Shown here in pieces: positions 53,007 through 62,288 of a stretch of 64,000 bases of DNA. A program made the translations under genes and the position numbers. Each line of letters starts with the position of its first letter. Position 1 is the first letter of the stretch. The DNA comes from Dyadobacter luteus (lineage in GTDB: Bacteria; Bacteroidota; Bacteroidia; Cytophagales; Spirosomataceae): assembly GCF_003383615.1 (NCBI RefSeq), contig NZ_QNUL01000007.1, forward strand, positions 1 to 64,000. The letters are read 5' to 3'. The notes below the pieces were generated by a model. That model worked only from the letters and a program-made list of their open reading frames with translations. It ran no database searches and was not told the DNA's origin.

Positions 53007-53212
53007 GCCGGACAGCTTTCCATTAATTTTATGTGTCACTAAAATAGTTGACGATACTATAGACACGTAACCATATATTCGACCGCAAAAAATTTTAATA
53101 ATTATTTGAATAGCACAAATAAAACCTAACTATTGGGTGAGATTCTTTGAAGATTTTACTTTGTAAGCCAAAACGGAAGTGTCCGGAAGAAACATCAATC
53201 TACAGATAGTTT

Positions 53213-54337
53213 ATGAAGAAACCCTACCTCATCGCCGGCCTTGGAACAATGGCACTCGTCGCTATTTTTATAACCTATTTATACATGGGTAAAGCTTTTG
53301 AGGCAAAACCCTGGGAGCCCGAAAAACCTTATCCCTACAAATCGGAAGACGTTACATTTGAAAACAAACCAGCAAAAGTTAAACTCGCAGGAACACTCAC
53401 TTTGCCATCTGAAACCGGCAAATTCCCTGCGGTTATTTTGATTACAGGAAGTGGACCTCAAAACAGAGATGAAGAAATACTCGGACATAAGCCGTTTCTT
53501 ATTCTGGCGGATCACCTTACCAGAAATGGCATAGCTGTATTGCGTTACGACGACCGTGGAACTGCGTCTTCTACCGGTGACTTTCAAAGTGCAACCGGTG
53601 TTGATTTTTCTATGGATGCGGAAAGTGCTTTGGCTTATCTCAAAACGAGAAGCGACATTGACACAACACGGATTGGGCTGATTGGGCACAGCGAAGGAGG
53701 CATGGTGGCAACACTGGTAGCTGCCCGAAGAGCCGATGTTGCATTTATGGTATTGCTTGCCAGTCCGGCAGTAAATATTCTTAAAGGGTTAGTGACGCAG
53801 GATAGTCTCATTGCCCGCTCATTCGGGGTTTCAGAAAAAGAGGTGGAAGAAATGAAAAAAGTAAACCGGCAAGTATATGAACTTGCAGCCAGCGATATCA
53901 GTAACGACAGCCTGAAAAGCCAATTGACAATACTTGCAAAAAACAACGAATTGAAACTTCCAGGCCAACTGATTCCTCCGGGTGTAACCAAAGAACAAAT
54001 GATGGAAGCAAACATTCAGAGATTTTCTTCGCCCTGGTTTCGGTACATCATCGACTATGACCCTGCGGTAGATCTTGCGAAGATAAAATGCCCCGTATTG
54101 GCACTCATCGGTGAAAAAGACCTGCAGGTAACGCCTTGGGACAATCTCCCACTTACCCAATCTATTTTAAAAAATGCAGGAAATACGAATGTCGTAGCCA
54201 AAGAACTGAAAAATCTCAACCACTTCTTTCAGGAATGTGAGACCGGTTCTCCCAAAGAGTATGCTGACACCAGCCAGATGTTCGCATCGACGATGCTGTC
54301 AGAAATATCGGCCTGGTTGAATATCCGGATTAAGTAA
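53213..54337 (+). CDS. Membrane-anchored alpha/beta hydrolase
   Basis: The 374-residue protein has an N-terminal anchor (about 5-24), then an alpha/beta-hydrolase fold with GSGPQNRDE around the oxyanion hole, nucleophile Ser160 in GLIGHSEGGMVA, Asp in IGEKDLQVTP and His in NLNHFF. It resembles the esterase/dienelactone-hydrolase-like proteins of the S9-related group. Substrate unknown. It diverges from the pectin esterases and may or may not be part of that locus. Confidence 0.87.
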   Translation: MKKPYLIAGLGTMALVAIFITYLYMGKAFEAKPWEPEKPYPYKSEDVTFENKPAKVKLAGTLTLPSETGKFPAVILITGSGPQNRDEEILGHKPFLILADHLTRNGIAVLRYDDRGTASSTGDFQSATGVDFSMDAESALAYLKTRSDIDTTRIGLIGHSEGGMVATLVAARRADVAFMVLLASPAVNILKGLVTQDSLIARSFGVSEKEVEEMKKVNRQVYELAASDISNDSLKSQLTILAKNNELKLPGQLIPPGVTKEQMMEANIQRFSSPWFRYIIDYDPAVDLAKIKCPVLALIGEKDLQVTPWDNLPLTQSILKNAGNTNVVAKELKNLNHFFQECETGSPKEYADTSQMFASTMLSEISAWLNIRIK

Positions 54338-54353
54338 CCCAACACAGAAATAA

Positions 54354-54391
54354 GGAAACTCCAAACTTACCTAAAGTTTCCCCATTTCTTT
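54354..54391 (+). terminator. Weak terminator after the hydrolase
   Basis: GGAAACT (54354-54360) pairs with AGTTTCC (54375-54381) with a 14-base loop, followed by a T-rich CCATTTCTTTT tail. Confidence 0.5.
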
Positions 54392-54488
54392 TAACCTCAT
54401 TATTAAGCTATAATGAATAAAATTTAACACATCATTTACCGGCGAACTTCACACTGAGTTAAAATTGCAATCTCATATTTGTGCCGAT

Positions 54489-55676
54489 ATGAGGACATTT
54501 CGCACTTTCGGCATCGTATTTTTGACCTGGGTTTTATGGCTTCTGGTCTCCCAGTATTTTTTCTGTAACAGATATTCATTCCCGGATCCGGTGGCGTTTG
54601 AAGGATCTGAAATCTTTAATCCTTACGATTCGTTAAATCCCGCTCACTGGGTTAAGGGAAATTTCCATGCACATGCCCATGCCTGGAACGGTATCACCAA
54701 CGGACATGGAACGGCGGAAGATATACATGCAGCTTACGATTCACTGCAATATGGCGTTCATTGCGTTTCCAATTATCATCAGATTGATACCACTCACAGC
54801 ACTTCACTGGCAACCTATCTGCCCGCCTACGAGCATGGCTACAACATCCGGAAAACACACCAGCTCGTATTGGGAAGTACGGGTGTACAATGGATTGATT
54901 ACCTGTTTCCGCAAACGGTTCATAACAAACAGCACGTACTTAATCAGTTGAAACAATGGGGAACCGTTACTATTCTGAATCACCCCGGTCTTAGAACCGG
55001 TTACACTGATGAAGATATGGCACAACTGGAAAATTACGATTGTATGGAAGTTCTGAATCCTTCAGTCACTTCCACAAGCGCCTGGGATGCAGCCCTATCC
55101 GCTGGAAAGCGGGTTTTTATTGTCGGAGATGACGACATCCATAATGTACTGACAAAAGAGCGCCTTGGTACGATGTGCACGTTTGTTAATCTTCCGAAAA
55201 AATCAGGACAAAATGTCCTGGAAGCCTTACGTACAGGAAAAAGCTACGGAGTCAAAATCGGGAAGGAACAGGATTTAACTGATATGCCTTATCTCAAAAA
55301 ACTTACAGTAAATGTGGATTCTGTATTGGTAGAAATGAGTCATCCCGCCAACGAGATTTATGTAACCGGGCAGGAAGGGAAAACGCTAAGCAAGAAGCAC
55401 GGTGCTGACCAGATCAGATTCAGAATCTCCAAGGACGATCATTATGCCCGTACTACCTTTCATTACACCAACGGTACCAGTATATATCTGAACCCGGTTT
55501 TCTTCACATCACCTTCCGGTTACCAGCCAGGTGTGCCGGTAATTCATCATCAGGAAACTTTGCTGTACCGTACTGTTGGTATACTTATTCTCGGGACATG
55601 GATGGCTCTGATCTGGAGACTAACGGCCGGCAACCGTCCGCAGAGGTTCAGGCTACGCCGATTGGTTTTCAGATAA
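54489..55676 (+). CDS. Membrane-anchored PHP-domain phosphoesterase-like protein
   Basis: The 395-residue protein starts at the ATG at 54489 (an upstream TTG is unlikely) with an N-terminal membrane helix (about 6-26). The PHP metal-binding fold begins with GNFHAHAHAWNG (57-68) and continues with NYHQID, ILNHPG and VGDDDIH, giving the usual His/Asp metal ligands. A second hydrophobic segment near 365-385 lies close to the C-terminus. PHP proteins hydrolyse phosphodiesters or phosphomonoesters; this exported-looking form has no assigned substrate. It precedes a GT39-type gene by 13 bases, so they likely form an operon. Confidence 0.82.
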   Translation: MRTFRTFGIVFLTWVLWLLVSQYFFCNRYSFPDPVAFEGSEIFNPYDSLNPAHWVKGNFHAHAHAWNGITNGHGTAEDIHAAYDSLQYGVHCVSNYHQIDTTHSTSLATYLPAYEHGYNIRKTHQLVLGSTGVQWIDYLFPQTVHNKQHVLNQLKQWGTVTILNHPGLRTGYTDEDMAQLENYDCMEVLNPSVTSTSAWDAALSAGKRVFIVGDDDIHNVLTKERLGTMCTFVNLPKKSGQNVLEALRTGKSYGVKIGKEQDLTDMPYLKKLTVNVDSVLVEMSHPANEIYVTGQEGKTLSKKHGADQIRFRISKDDHYARTTFHYTNGTSIYLNPVFFTSPSGYQPGVPVIHHQETLLYRTVGILILGTWMALIWRLTAGNRPQRFRLRRLVFR

Positions 55677-55689
55677 AACAGGGACCCAA

Positions 55690-57234
55690 ATGACCTCAAT
55701 CCGTACGTTTGTCCAGAACATTTCTGAAAAACATTTTCTTACCTGGATTATAGTAGTCAGCACTGGTTTACGCCTGCTCGCCGCATCAACAACAAGTCTG
55801 GGAAACGACGAGGTCTATTATTTCACCTATGCCGTTCAGCCAGACTGGAATCATTTTGACCATCCTCCGCTTGTCGGCTTATTGATCAGATTATTCACTT
55901 TCAACCTGACGATCCTCAATGAAGTAACTGTAAGACTGGCAGCTATTGCAGGCGCCGCATTGAATACCTGGCTGATTACTCGCTGCGGGAAATTACTGCT
56001 AAACGCACGCGCAGGAATACTTGCCGGACTGTTGTACAATGTCTGTATCTACACCAGCATCATTTCAGGAACCTTTATCATTCCGGATTCTATTCAGCTC
56101 ACGTTCTGGTTGCTCGCCTTACTGACTGCTTTACAAACTGTAGGTACGTCCATACCCCAAGAGTTAAACCGTAAATTAATCGTTTTCGGAATCTACACAG
56201 GATTGGCGATGATGTGTAAAATTCATGGCGCGTTTCTATGGTACGGTATGCTTGGTTTTATTGTTTTTCAGAAACCATCCTGGCTCAAAAACCGCGGACT
56301 TTATATAGGCTTACTCGCGAGTCTGGCGATCATTTCACCCATATTATTCTGGAATATCAACAATGATTTTATTACCTGGCGCTTTCATAGCGAACGCGTG
56401 GAGGTAAATCAGGGCTTTAACTTCAAATCCTTTCTGGTAACAACCATCGGGCAAATCGCTTACATGAATCCGGTTATTTTTGTAGCCGTCCTGTTCGCCT
56501 GGATTCAATACAAATCGGACTGGATCAAAAGCGAAATGTTCTGCTTGCTCATGTGGATTAGTTTGCCAATTATTATTTGCACGTTGTTTATTTCCATGTT
56601 CAGGTCTACATTACCTCACTGGAGCGGCCCGGGGTTCATCGGACTGCTACTACTCACGGCCGTATCGGCAACTTCCGGTCATTCTCAACTGCTCCAAAAA
56701 CTAATTCGTATATCAGTAGCGTTTGCGATTTTTGTATTTTTAGCCGGGCCTCTGCTGATCAACTTCTATCCCGGAACACTCTCTCCCGCACCTGATGAAA
56801 AATTGGGTGAAGGAGATTTCACACTGGATATGTACGGTTGGAACCAACTTTTACCTGCTTTTCAAAAGATTCGTAATCAGGATATTACCGAAGGGACAAT
56901 GTCTGCAACAGCACCTGTGATTGTTCACAAATGGTTTCCGGGAGCACATGTTTTTTACTATACGGCCTATCCTCTGCGTATGCCCATACGCGGTGTTGGT
57001 AACATGCAGGATCTGCATAAATTTGTGTGGATGAATACATTATCCATGCCGATCAGCACAGGTGAGAATGCCTATTACATCGCTACATCTAATAATTTTA
57101 TCGATCCGGTCAGTCTTTTTTCCGAAACATTTTCATCCATAGAAAAAGCTGAGACCATAGCTCAATACCGAAGTGGAAAAACGGCACGATACTGGTACGT
57201 CTACAGGCTGTGCGAAGCGAAAAAAAGCCTATAA
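55690..57234 (+). CDS. GT39/ArnT-like membrane glycosyltransferase
   Basis: The 514-residue polytopic protein has the family's acidic loop GNDEVYYF near residues 38-45 followed by DWNHFDHPPLVGLLIRLF, the arrangement of dolichyl-phosphate-mannose mannosyltransferase-like enzymes such as ArnT. About ten hydrophobic helices follow up to residue 360, then a soluble C-terminal domain. It transfers a sugar from a polyprenyl phosphate donor to a lipid or protein in the periplasm. The upstream PHP gene is probably co-transcribed. A donor-making GT2 enzyme is encoded at 59816-60802 on the other strand. Confidence 0.88.
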   Translation: MTSIRTFVQNISEKHFLTWIIVVSTGLRLLAASTTSLGNDEVYYFTYAVQPDWNHFDHPPLVGLLIRLFTFNLTILNEVTVRLAAIAGAALNTWLITRCGKLLLNARAGILAGLLYNVCIYTSIISGTFIIPDSIQLTFWLLALLTALQTVGTSIPQELNRKLIVFGIYTGLAMMCKIHGAFLWYGMLGFIVFQKPSWLKNRGLYIGLLASLAIISPILFWNINNDFITWRFHSERVEVNQGFNFKSFLVTTIGQIAYMNPVIFVAVLFAWIQYKSDWIKSEMFCLLMWISLPIIICTLFISMFRSTLPHWSGPGFIGLLLLTAVSATSGHSQLLQKLIRISVAFAIFVFLAGPLLINFYPGTLSPAPDEKLGEGDFTLDMYGWNQLLPAFQKIRNQDITEGTMSATAPVIVHKWFPGAHVFYYTAYPLRMPIRGVGNMQDLHKFVWMNTLSMPISTGENAYYIATSNNFIDPVSLFSETFSSIEKAETIAQYRSGKTARYWYVYRLCEAKKSL

Positions 57235-57263
57235 AAAAGCCGGCAAAATACATTCGCCGGCTT
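57233..57263 (-). terminator. Terminator shared by convergent genes (prfC side)
   Basis: AAGCCGGC (57237-57244) pairs with GCCGGCTT (57256-57263); on the minus strand it is followed by TTTTTT and serves prfC. On the plus strand the T-run is weak. Confidence 0.8.
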
Positions 57264-57312
57264 CTCACTATGAAATCTATAGCAGCTCTGTTATCGAACT
57301 ATATGCTTTGAT

Positions 57313-58908
57313 TTAAATTCCTACTTCCGTTTTGAATTCCGATGTAAAATGGAAATGAATCGCAGGATTGTTCTCTCTGTTCATACGAATCATCCATTCC
57401 GACTCAGCCAGAAATACCGGATTTCTGTCTTTATCAAAAGCGATCTGGTTACCTTTCAAACGAACAAACTGATCCATCGCAGGTTTATCGTCTGCAGTAA
57501 GCCAGCATGCGCGCGAAATGTTCATCGGTACCCAGCGGCATTTCGCTCCATATTCGTGCTCCAAACGATATTGAATTACATCAAACTGAAGTTCCCCTAC
57601 TGTTCCAACAATTTTTCTGTTTCCAAGATCAAGGTTAAATAACTGCGCTACTCCTTCATCTGTCAACTGTTGAATTCCTTTTTCCAACTGTTTGGACTTC
57701 ATTGGGTCCAGATTTATCAACTCCTTAAAAATCTCAGGTGAAAAGCTGGGAATACCTGAAAACTGCAGCTTCTCCCCTTCTGTAAGTGTATCACCGATTT
57801 TGAAGTTACCTGTGTCATACAAACCAACCACATCACCAGGGAAACCTTCATCCATCACACTCTTATCAGAAGCCATGAAAGTAAAAGGACTTGAAAAACG
57901 GACGTCTTTGCCCAACCTTATATGTTTGTAAAACTTACCTCTTTCAAACTTGCCGGAGCAGATGCGAAGAAAAGCAATACGGTCGCGGTGACGCGGGTCC
58001 AGGTTAGCGTGGATTTTGAAAATAAATCCTGTAAACTTCGGCTCCGTAGGTTCTACAGGACGAACATCAGTAGGGCGTGGCTGCGGAATAGGCGATATTT
58101 CGCAGAAAGTATCCAGCAATTCCTTAATACCGAAGTTGTTGATTGCGCTACCGAAAAATACAGGAGCAAGCTCTCCACTTTGATAAGCTTCCTCAGAAAA
58201 TTCATCATAAACCCCTTCAACAAGCTCCACATCTTCCAATAATTGCAAGGCATCACGCTCGCCGACAAGGTCAGTCAGACTATCATCTTCCAGACTCACT
58301 TTTGCTACATTGCTCTCAATCTTGGTTTTATTGATGGCGAAGAAATAGAGCATTTGCTCATAGAGGCTATATACCCCTTTGAACTGCGCGCCCATGTTGA
58401 TCGGCCATGTAAGCGGACGAACTTTGATTTTGAGTTTGGTCTCCAGTTCATCTAACAGCTCAAATGCATTACGGCCTTCTCTGTCCAGCTTGTTCACAAA
58501 CACGATCACAGGCGTATTACGCATGCGGCAAACCTCCATCAATCGTTCCGTTTGCTCTTCCACACCCTTCACACAGTCAATCACAAGAATTACGCTATCG
58601 ACAGCCGTAAGTGTACGGTAGGTATCTTCAGCAAAGTCCTTGTGACCGGGTGTATCCAGAATGTTGATCAGCAAATCGCGGTATTCAAATGTCATTACCG
58701 AAGTAGCCACCGAAATACCACGCTGCTTCTCAATCTCCATAAAGTCGGAAGTAGCAGTCTTTTTAATCTTATTGGACTTTACGGCACCGGCAGTCTGAAT
58801 CGCACCTCCGAAAAGAAGTAGTTTTTCAGTCAGAGTCGTTTTCCCGGCATCCGGGTGACTGATAATCGCAAATGTCCTGCGTTTCTTTATTTCCTGTAAA
58901 TTACTCAT
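57313..58908 (-). CDS. prfC: Peptide chain release factor 3
   Basis: The 531-residue GTPase recycles class I release factors after translation termination. GTP motifs are HPDAGKTT (18-25), DTPGHKDF and NKLDRE, and the C-terminal region has the RF3-specific [21 protein letters not shown] end and [16 protein letters not shown], distinguishing it from EF-G (about 700 residues). The length is standard. It is preceded by 245 bases without a gene except the pyrophosphatase terminator, and CAAAGATA at 59068-59075 could be a minus-strand -7 box without a clear partner. Confidence 0.97.
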   Translation of the reverse strand: MSNLQEIKKRRTFAIISHPDAGKTTLTEKLLLFGGAIQTAGAVKSNKIKKTATSDFMEIEKQRGISVATSVMTFEYRDLLINILDTPGHKDFAEDTYRTLTAVDSVILVIDCVKGVEEQTERLMEVCRMRNTPVIVFVNKLDREGRNAFELLDELETKLKIKVRPLTWPINMGAQFKGVYSLYEQMLYFFAINKTKIESNVAKVSLEDDSLTDLVGERDALQLLEDVELVEGVYDEFSEEAYQSGELAPVFFGSAINNFGIKELLDTFCEISPIPQPRPTDVRPVEPTEPKFTGFIFKIHANLDPRHRDRIAFLRICSGKFERGKFYKHIRLGKDVRFSSPFTFMASDKSVMDEGFPGDVVGLYDTGNFKIGDTLTEGEKLQFSGIPSFSPEIFKELINLDPMKSKQLEKGIQQLTDEGVAQLFNLDLGNRKIVGTVGELQFDVIQYRLEHEYGAKCRWVPMNISRACWLTADDKPAMDQFVRLKGNQIAFDKDRNPVFLAESEWMIRMNRENNPAIHFHFTSEFKTEVGI

Positions 58909-59082
58909 CTATTGTTTTTTATCTTCTTTCGTACAGATCAATAAAAAGCATTTTGACCTGCTCCGTTCTTTATTGACAGCACGTTACAGATAACTCTGTG
59001 GTTGTCTTTATCATCTCAGTGTCTCCCTGTGTAAGCTGTAACCAGCGGCTCAACCAGAAATTTTGCACAAAGATAAGCATAA

Positions 59083-59111
59083 AGAAAAGCCGTCCCTATA
59101 TGGAACGGCTT
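59083..59111 (-). terminator. Terminator of the inorganic pyrophosphatase gene
   Basis: AAGCCGT (59087-59093) pairs with ACGGCTT (59105-59111), extended by CC/GG; on the minus strand TTTTCTTT follows. Confidence 0.75.
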
Positions 59112-59153
59112 AAATTGCTTTATGGTCAGCTATTTAGTAGACTGAACTTCCTC

Positions 59154-59765
59154 TCAGTAGAAAGAATGCTTGTAATCTTCAACCGAAGTCATAATTACTT
59201 CATGCGCTTCTTCTTTACCGTAAACATTGGTGATTTCGATATGTGCTTTCTCGCCGGGAAGGTTTTTGTAAGTCAGGAAGTAGTGCTTAAGGCGCTCTAC
59301 GATACCCTCAGGAAGCTGGCTCAGGTCAGAGAAACCGCCATAAACTTCATCTCCTTTCAAAACAGCGATAATTTTATCATCTGCCTCTCCACCATCGATC
59401 AAACGAATACCGCCGATTGGCTTAGCCTGACACATGATATCTCCGTGAGAAATGATTTTTTCGCACAATACCAGGATATCAAGCGGATCACCATCTCCCT
59501 CTGTAACATCACGACCAGAACGCTCTCGTGCAAGAGCAGCGATTTTTTCTGCGCAATAGGTTTTTGGGATAAATCCGTAAAGTGCCGGTACAATGTTGGA
59601 ATACTTTTGCGGGCGGTCGATCATCAGATAACCCGTAGCTTTATCTATTTCGTATTTTACTGTATCTGTCGGAACAATTTCAATAAATGCTGTAACCAGT
59701 TCAGGTGCATTCTCTCCCATTGGAATACCATGCCAGGGATGGGCTTTGTGTACGTTAGCGATCAT
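59154..59765 (-). CDS. ppa: Inorganic pyrophosphatase (family I)
   Basis: The 203-residue soluble enzyme hydrolyses pyrophosphate to phosphate. The family I signature D-G-D-P-L-D (91-96) carries the metal-binding aspartates; VKYEIDKATG and the YGFIPKTYC stretch supply the substrate-binding Lys and Tyr residues. The length is slightly above the 175-residue bacterial norm but usual for this group of Bacteroidota enzymes. The GT2 gene lies 50 bases upstream on the same strand. Confidence 0.96.
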   Translation of the reverse strand: MIANVHKAHPWHGIPMGENAPELVTAFIEIVPTDTVKYEIDKATGYLMIDRPQKYSNIVPALYGFIPKTYCAEKIAALARERSGRDVTEGDGDPLDILVLCEKIISHGDIMCQAKPIGGIRLIDGGEADDKIIAVLKGDEVYGGFSDLSQLPEGIVERLKHYFLTYKNLPGEKAHIEITNVYGKEEAHEVIMTSVEDYKHSFY

Positions 59766-59815
59766 TATTTAATGTATAAAAGGCTTAACTTGCTACTACT
59801 TATTATTTTGAGTGT

Positions 59816-60802
59816 TTATATTTTATTCGTTTCTCCTGCTTTGTCAGAAATCAGATAATCACCTGTTTTATTCACCGACTGCTTCACAAACAATTCCCCA
59901 ATGAAACCCGCCAGGAATAATTGCGAGCCTACTGTAATTGCTACCAATGCCAGGAAGAACATTGGGTTTTCTGTTACATTTCTGAATGGCTCATGGGACA
60001 CATAAATCTTGTAAATTTTTGAAGAGATCAGCCAAAATGCGATTAAACTCCCGAAAAAGAACATCAGTGTTCCCAGACTGCCAAAAAAATGCATGGGTCT
60101 GCGACCAAATTTATTAACAAAAGCGATGGAAAGTAAATCCAGAAAGCCGAAAATAAACCTTTCCAGACCGAATTTTGTATGACCGTACTTTCTTGCCTGG
60201 TGTTGTACTACTTTTTCTCCGATTTTTGCAAAACCGTTCCATTTGGCAATCACAGGAATATAGCGGTGCATCTCTCCGTAAATGGTGATATTCTGAACCA
60301 CTTCCTTGCGATACGCTTTCAGCCCGCAATTGAAATCGTGTAACGTCACACCTGAGATTCCTCTGGTGGCTGCATTGAAAAGCTTGGTAGGAATTGTTTT
60401 CGTGATCGGATCGAAACGTTTCTTTTTCCAACCTGATACAAGATCGTAACGTTCGTCAGTAATCATCTTGTATAGCCCTGGTATTTCATCCGGGCTATCC
60501 TGTAAATCAGCATCCATTGTAATCACAACCTGCCCTTTTACTGCCTGAAATCCAGTTTGTAAAGCAGCTGTTTTACCATAATTACGGACAAAGCGCATGC
60601 CACGGATGCAGGGATTTTTACGGGAAAGTTCTGAAATAACAGCCCATGACTGATCCTTACTTCCATCGTCGATAAACAGAATTTCGTAAGTAAAGTTATT
60701 AGCAAGCATCACACGCTCAATCCACGCGCTAAGCTCCGGCAATGACTCTTCTTCGTTGAATAGCGGAATTACTACGGAAATCTGAATACCAGAGTCAATC
60801 AT
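59816..60802 (-). CDS. GT2 polyprenyl-phosphate glycosyltransferase (DPM1/ArnC/GtrB-like)
   Basis: The 328-residue protein has a GT-A domain with VVIPLFNEEES (10-20), DDGSKD (45-50) and the metal motif DADLQD (97-102), followed by two C-terminal transmembrane helices (about 240-260 and 280-305). This is the build of enzymes that load a sugar onto polyprenyl phosphate. The charged lipid could feed GT39-type transferases such as the one at 55690. The gene is followed by ppa and preceded by trmN6 on the same strand. Confidence 0.92.
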   Translation of the reverse strand: MIDSGIQISVVIPLFNEEESLPELSAWIERVMLANNFTYEILFIDDGSKDQSWAVISELSRKNPCIRGMRFVRNYGKTAALQTGFQAVKGQVVITMDADLQDSPDEIPGLYKMITDERYDLVSGWKKKRFDPITKTIPTKLFNAATRGISGVTLHDFNCGLKAYRKEVVQNITIYGEMHRYIPVIAKWNGFAKIGEKVVQHQARKYGHTKFGLERFIFGFLDLLSIAFVNKFGRRPMHFFGSLGTLMFFFGSLIAFWLISSKIYKIYVSHEPFRNVTENPMFFLALVAITVGSQLFLAGFIGELFVKQSVNKTGDYLISDKAGETNKI

Positions 60803-60866
60803 GAATAAATAAAACGGGGAAAATCTCCAACTTTCTTTTAAAGCCCAAAGTTCGCATTTTTCCTGA

Positions 60867-61589
60867 TCAAAATATCAAATAAAAGTCTTTCAATAAATCT
60901 TTAAATGCGTCGGTATAGGTATTCTCTTGTGTGTTGTAGATATGCAAAACAGAATTAACAATCTGACTATCAGAAATATATTTCCTCGAAAAGGTCATAA
61001 TATGCCTGAATGGTTTTTTACTGCTATTATGCTGAAGAATGAGTGAATCAGCTAAAAACCAGCCATCAACCAACGCTTTTTGAAGAAACACACCCGCTTC
61101 GTCAACTGGCAGCAGAATATGAAATTTGCCCTCATCGGTTAACAGTCTGTCGATAGCTGTCAGTAATTCGTCAAAAGTGAGCGAAGTGGCATGATGCGCC
61201 TTGTTTTTTTGCTGATCCGGAGACAACAGATCTGACTGAAAAAAAGGCGGATTGGTGATGATACAATCGTATTTTTTATTGGGTTCATAAGACTGTATAG
61301 ACTGATGAAAAACCTGAATACGTTCGGCAAATATACTTTCCTGTAAATTTTCGGTTGCCTGGTTAAACGCGTCGTCATCCAGCTCTACAGCATGTATTTC
61401 CGCGTTAGAATTGCGTTGCGCTGCCATCAGTGACAGTAAACCCGTTCCAGTTCCGATGTCCAGAATATGTTCAGCCTCGCCAAGATCCGCCCAGGCACCC
61501 AGTACACAGGCATCTGTACACACTTTCATGGCCGACTGCCCCTGATGTACGGTAAATTGCTTAAACCTGAAATACGAATTCTTTGCCAT
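60867..61589 (-). CDS. trmN6: tRNA1(Val) adenine-37 N6-methyltransferase
   Basis: The 240-residue class I methyltransferase has the SAM-binding DIGTGTGLLSL (44-54) and the adenine-specific NPPF motif (113-116). The N-terminal FRFKQFTVHQGQSAMKVCTDACVLGAW block, split here as FRFKQFTVHQGQS and MKVCTDACVLGAW, is specific to the TrmN6/YfiC group, which methylates A37 of valine tRNA. It begins 3 bases after the RNase HI stop codon, so they are co-transcribed. Confidence 0.93.
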   Translation of the reverse strand: MAKNSYFRFKQFTVHQGQSAMKVCTDACVLGAWADLGEAEHILDIGTGTGLLSLMAAQRNSNAEIHAVELDDDAFNQATENLQESIFAERIQVFHQSIQSYEPNKKYDCIITNPPFFQSDLLSPDQQKNKAHHATSLTFDELLTAIDRLLTDEGKFHILLPVDEAGVFLQKALVDGWFLADSLILQHNSSKKPFRHIMTFSRKYISDSQIVNSVLHIYNTQENTYTDAFKDLLKDFYLIF

Positions 61590-61592
61590 CGA

Positions 61593-62234
61593 TTATTTTC
61601 TACCGAAGTCAGCAGGATTTTCACCCCAATATTCCGTTTCCCATTTCAGGATCGGGTTGGTAAATTTATTGGCTGCCAGCCACCTTTCGGCACGCTGCAG
61701 CATTTCAAAAACCGGCTTGTTGCGCGGTGTGAGTTCCAGCTTGGTATTGGCGTGCTTCTTCTTAATCCAGGCAATCGCCGTCCGGGAATCGCTGTAGATG
61801 GGCAGGTTACTTTCTTTTTTTTGTAGGTAAGCAAGTCCGTGCACAATCGCCAGAAACTCACCAATATTGTTGGTAGCATCTTTGAAAGGCCCCTGAAGAA
61901 ATATTTTGGTCCCCGACTGTAAATACACGCCCTGGTATTCCATATCGCCGGTGGCCGTATTCCAGGCGGCGTCTACCGCAATGGCTTCTTTCAATGGTTT
62001 TCCTATGCTTGCGGGTGGAAGTGTGGTAGGTTTGGGCGCTTCCTTCTGCCCTGCACGTGCTACAAACTCCCAATAATTACGCTGAATGGCATTTTCAGCA
62101 TCCTGTAGTGAATCGAAAGATTTATAACGCGCATCCTCAAAACCCTTGATCTGCGCCTCACACTCCTTCCAGTCAGTGAAAACACCCGTTTGCCTTCCCT
62201 GCCACACTACATAAAATTTAGTCTTTTTTGCCAT
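61593..62234 (-). CDS. rnhA: Ribonuclease HI with N-terminal hybrid-binding (viroplasmin) domain
   Basis: The 213-residue enzyme has a viroplasmin-like RNA/DNA hybrid-binding domain (about 5-47: FYVVWQGRQTGVFTDW) and a C-terminal RNase H domain with acidic residues Asp88, Glu126 (NNIGEFLAIVHGL), Asp149 (YSDSRTAI) and Asp209 (ENPADFGRK). It degrades RNA in RNA-DNA hybrids. The layout matches eukaryote-like RNase H1 proteins common in Bacteroidota. The trmN6 gene follows immediately. Confidence 0.95.
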   Translation of the reverse strand: MAKKTKFYVVWQGRQTGVFTDWKECEAQIKGFEDARYKSFDSLQDAENAIQRNYWEFVARAGQKEAPKPTTLPPASIGKPLKEAIAVDAAWNTATGDMEYQGVYLQSGTKIFLQGPFKDATNNIGEFLAIVHGLAYLQKKESNLPIYSDSRTAIAWIKKKHANTKLELTPRNKPVFEMLQRAERWLAANKFTNPILKWETEYWGENPADFGRK

Positions 62235-62288
62235 AAATTGATGTCAAACCTATTATCAGATTCTTTGCCTGAGAGCGACAGAATCTTG

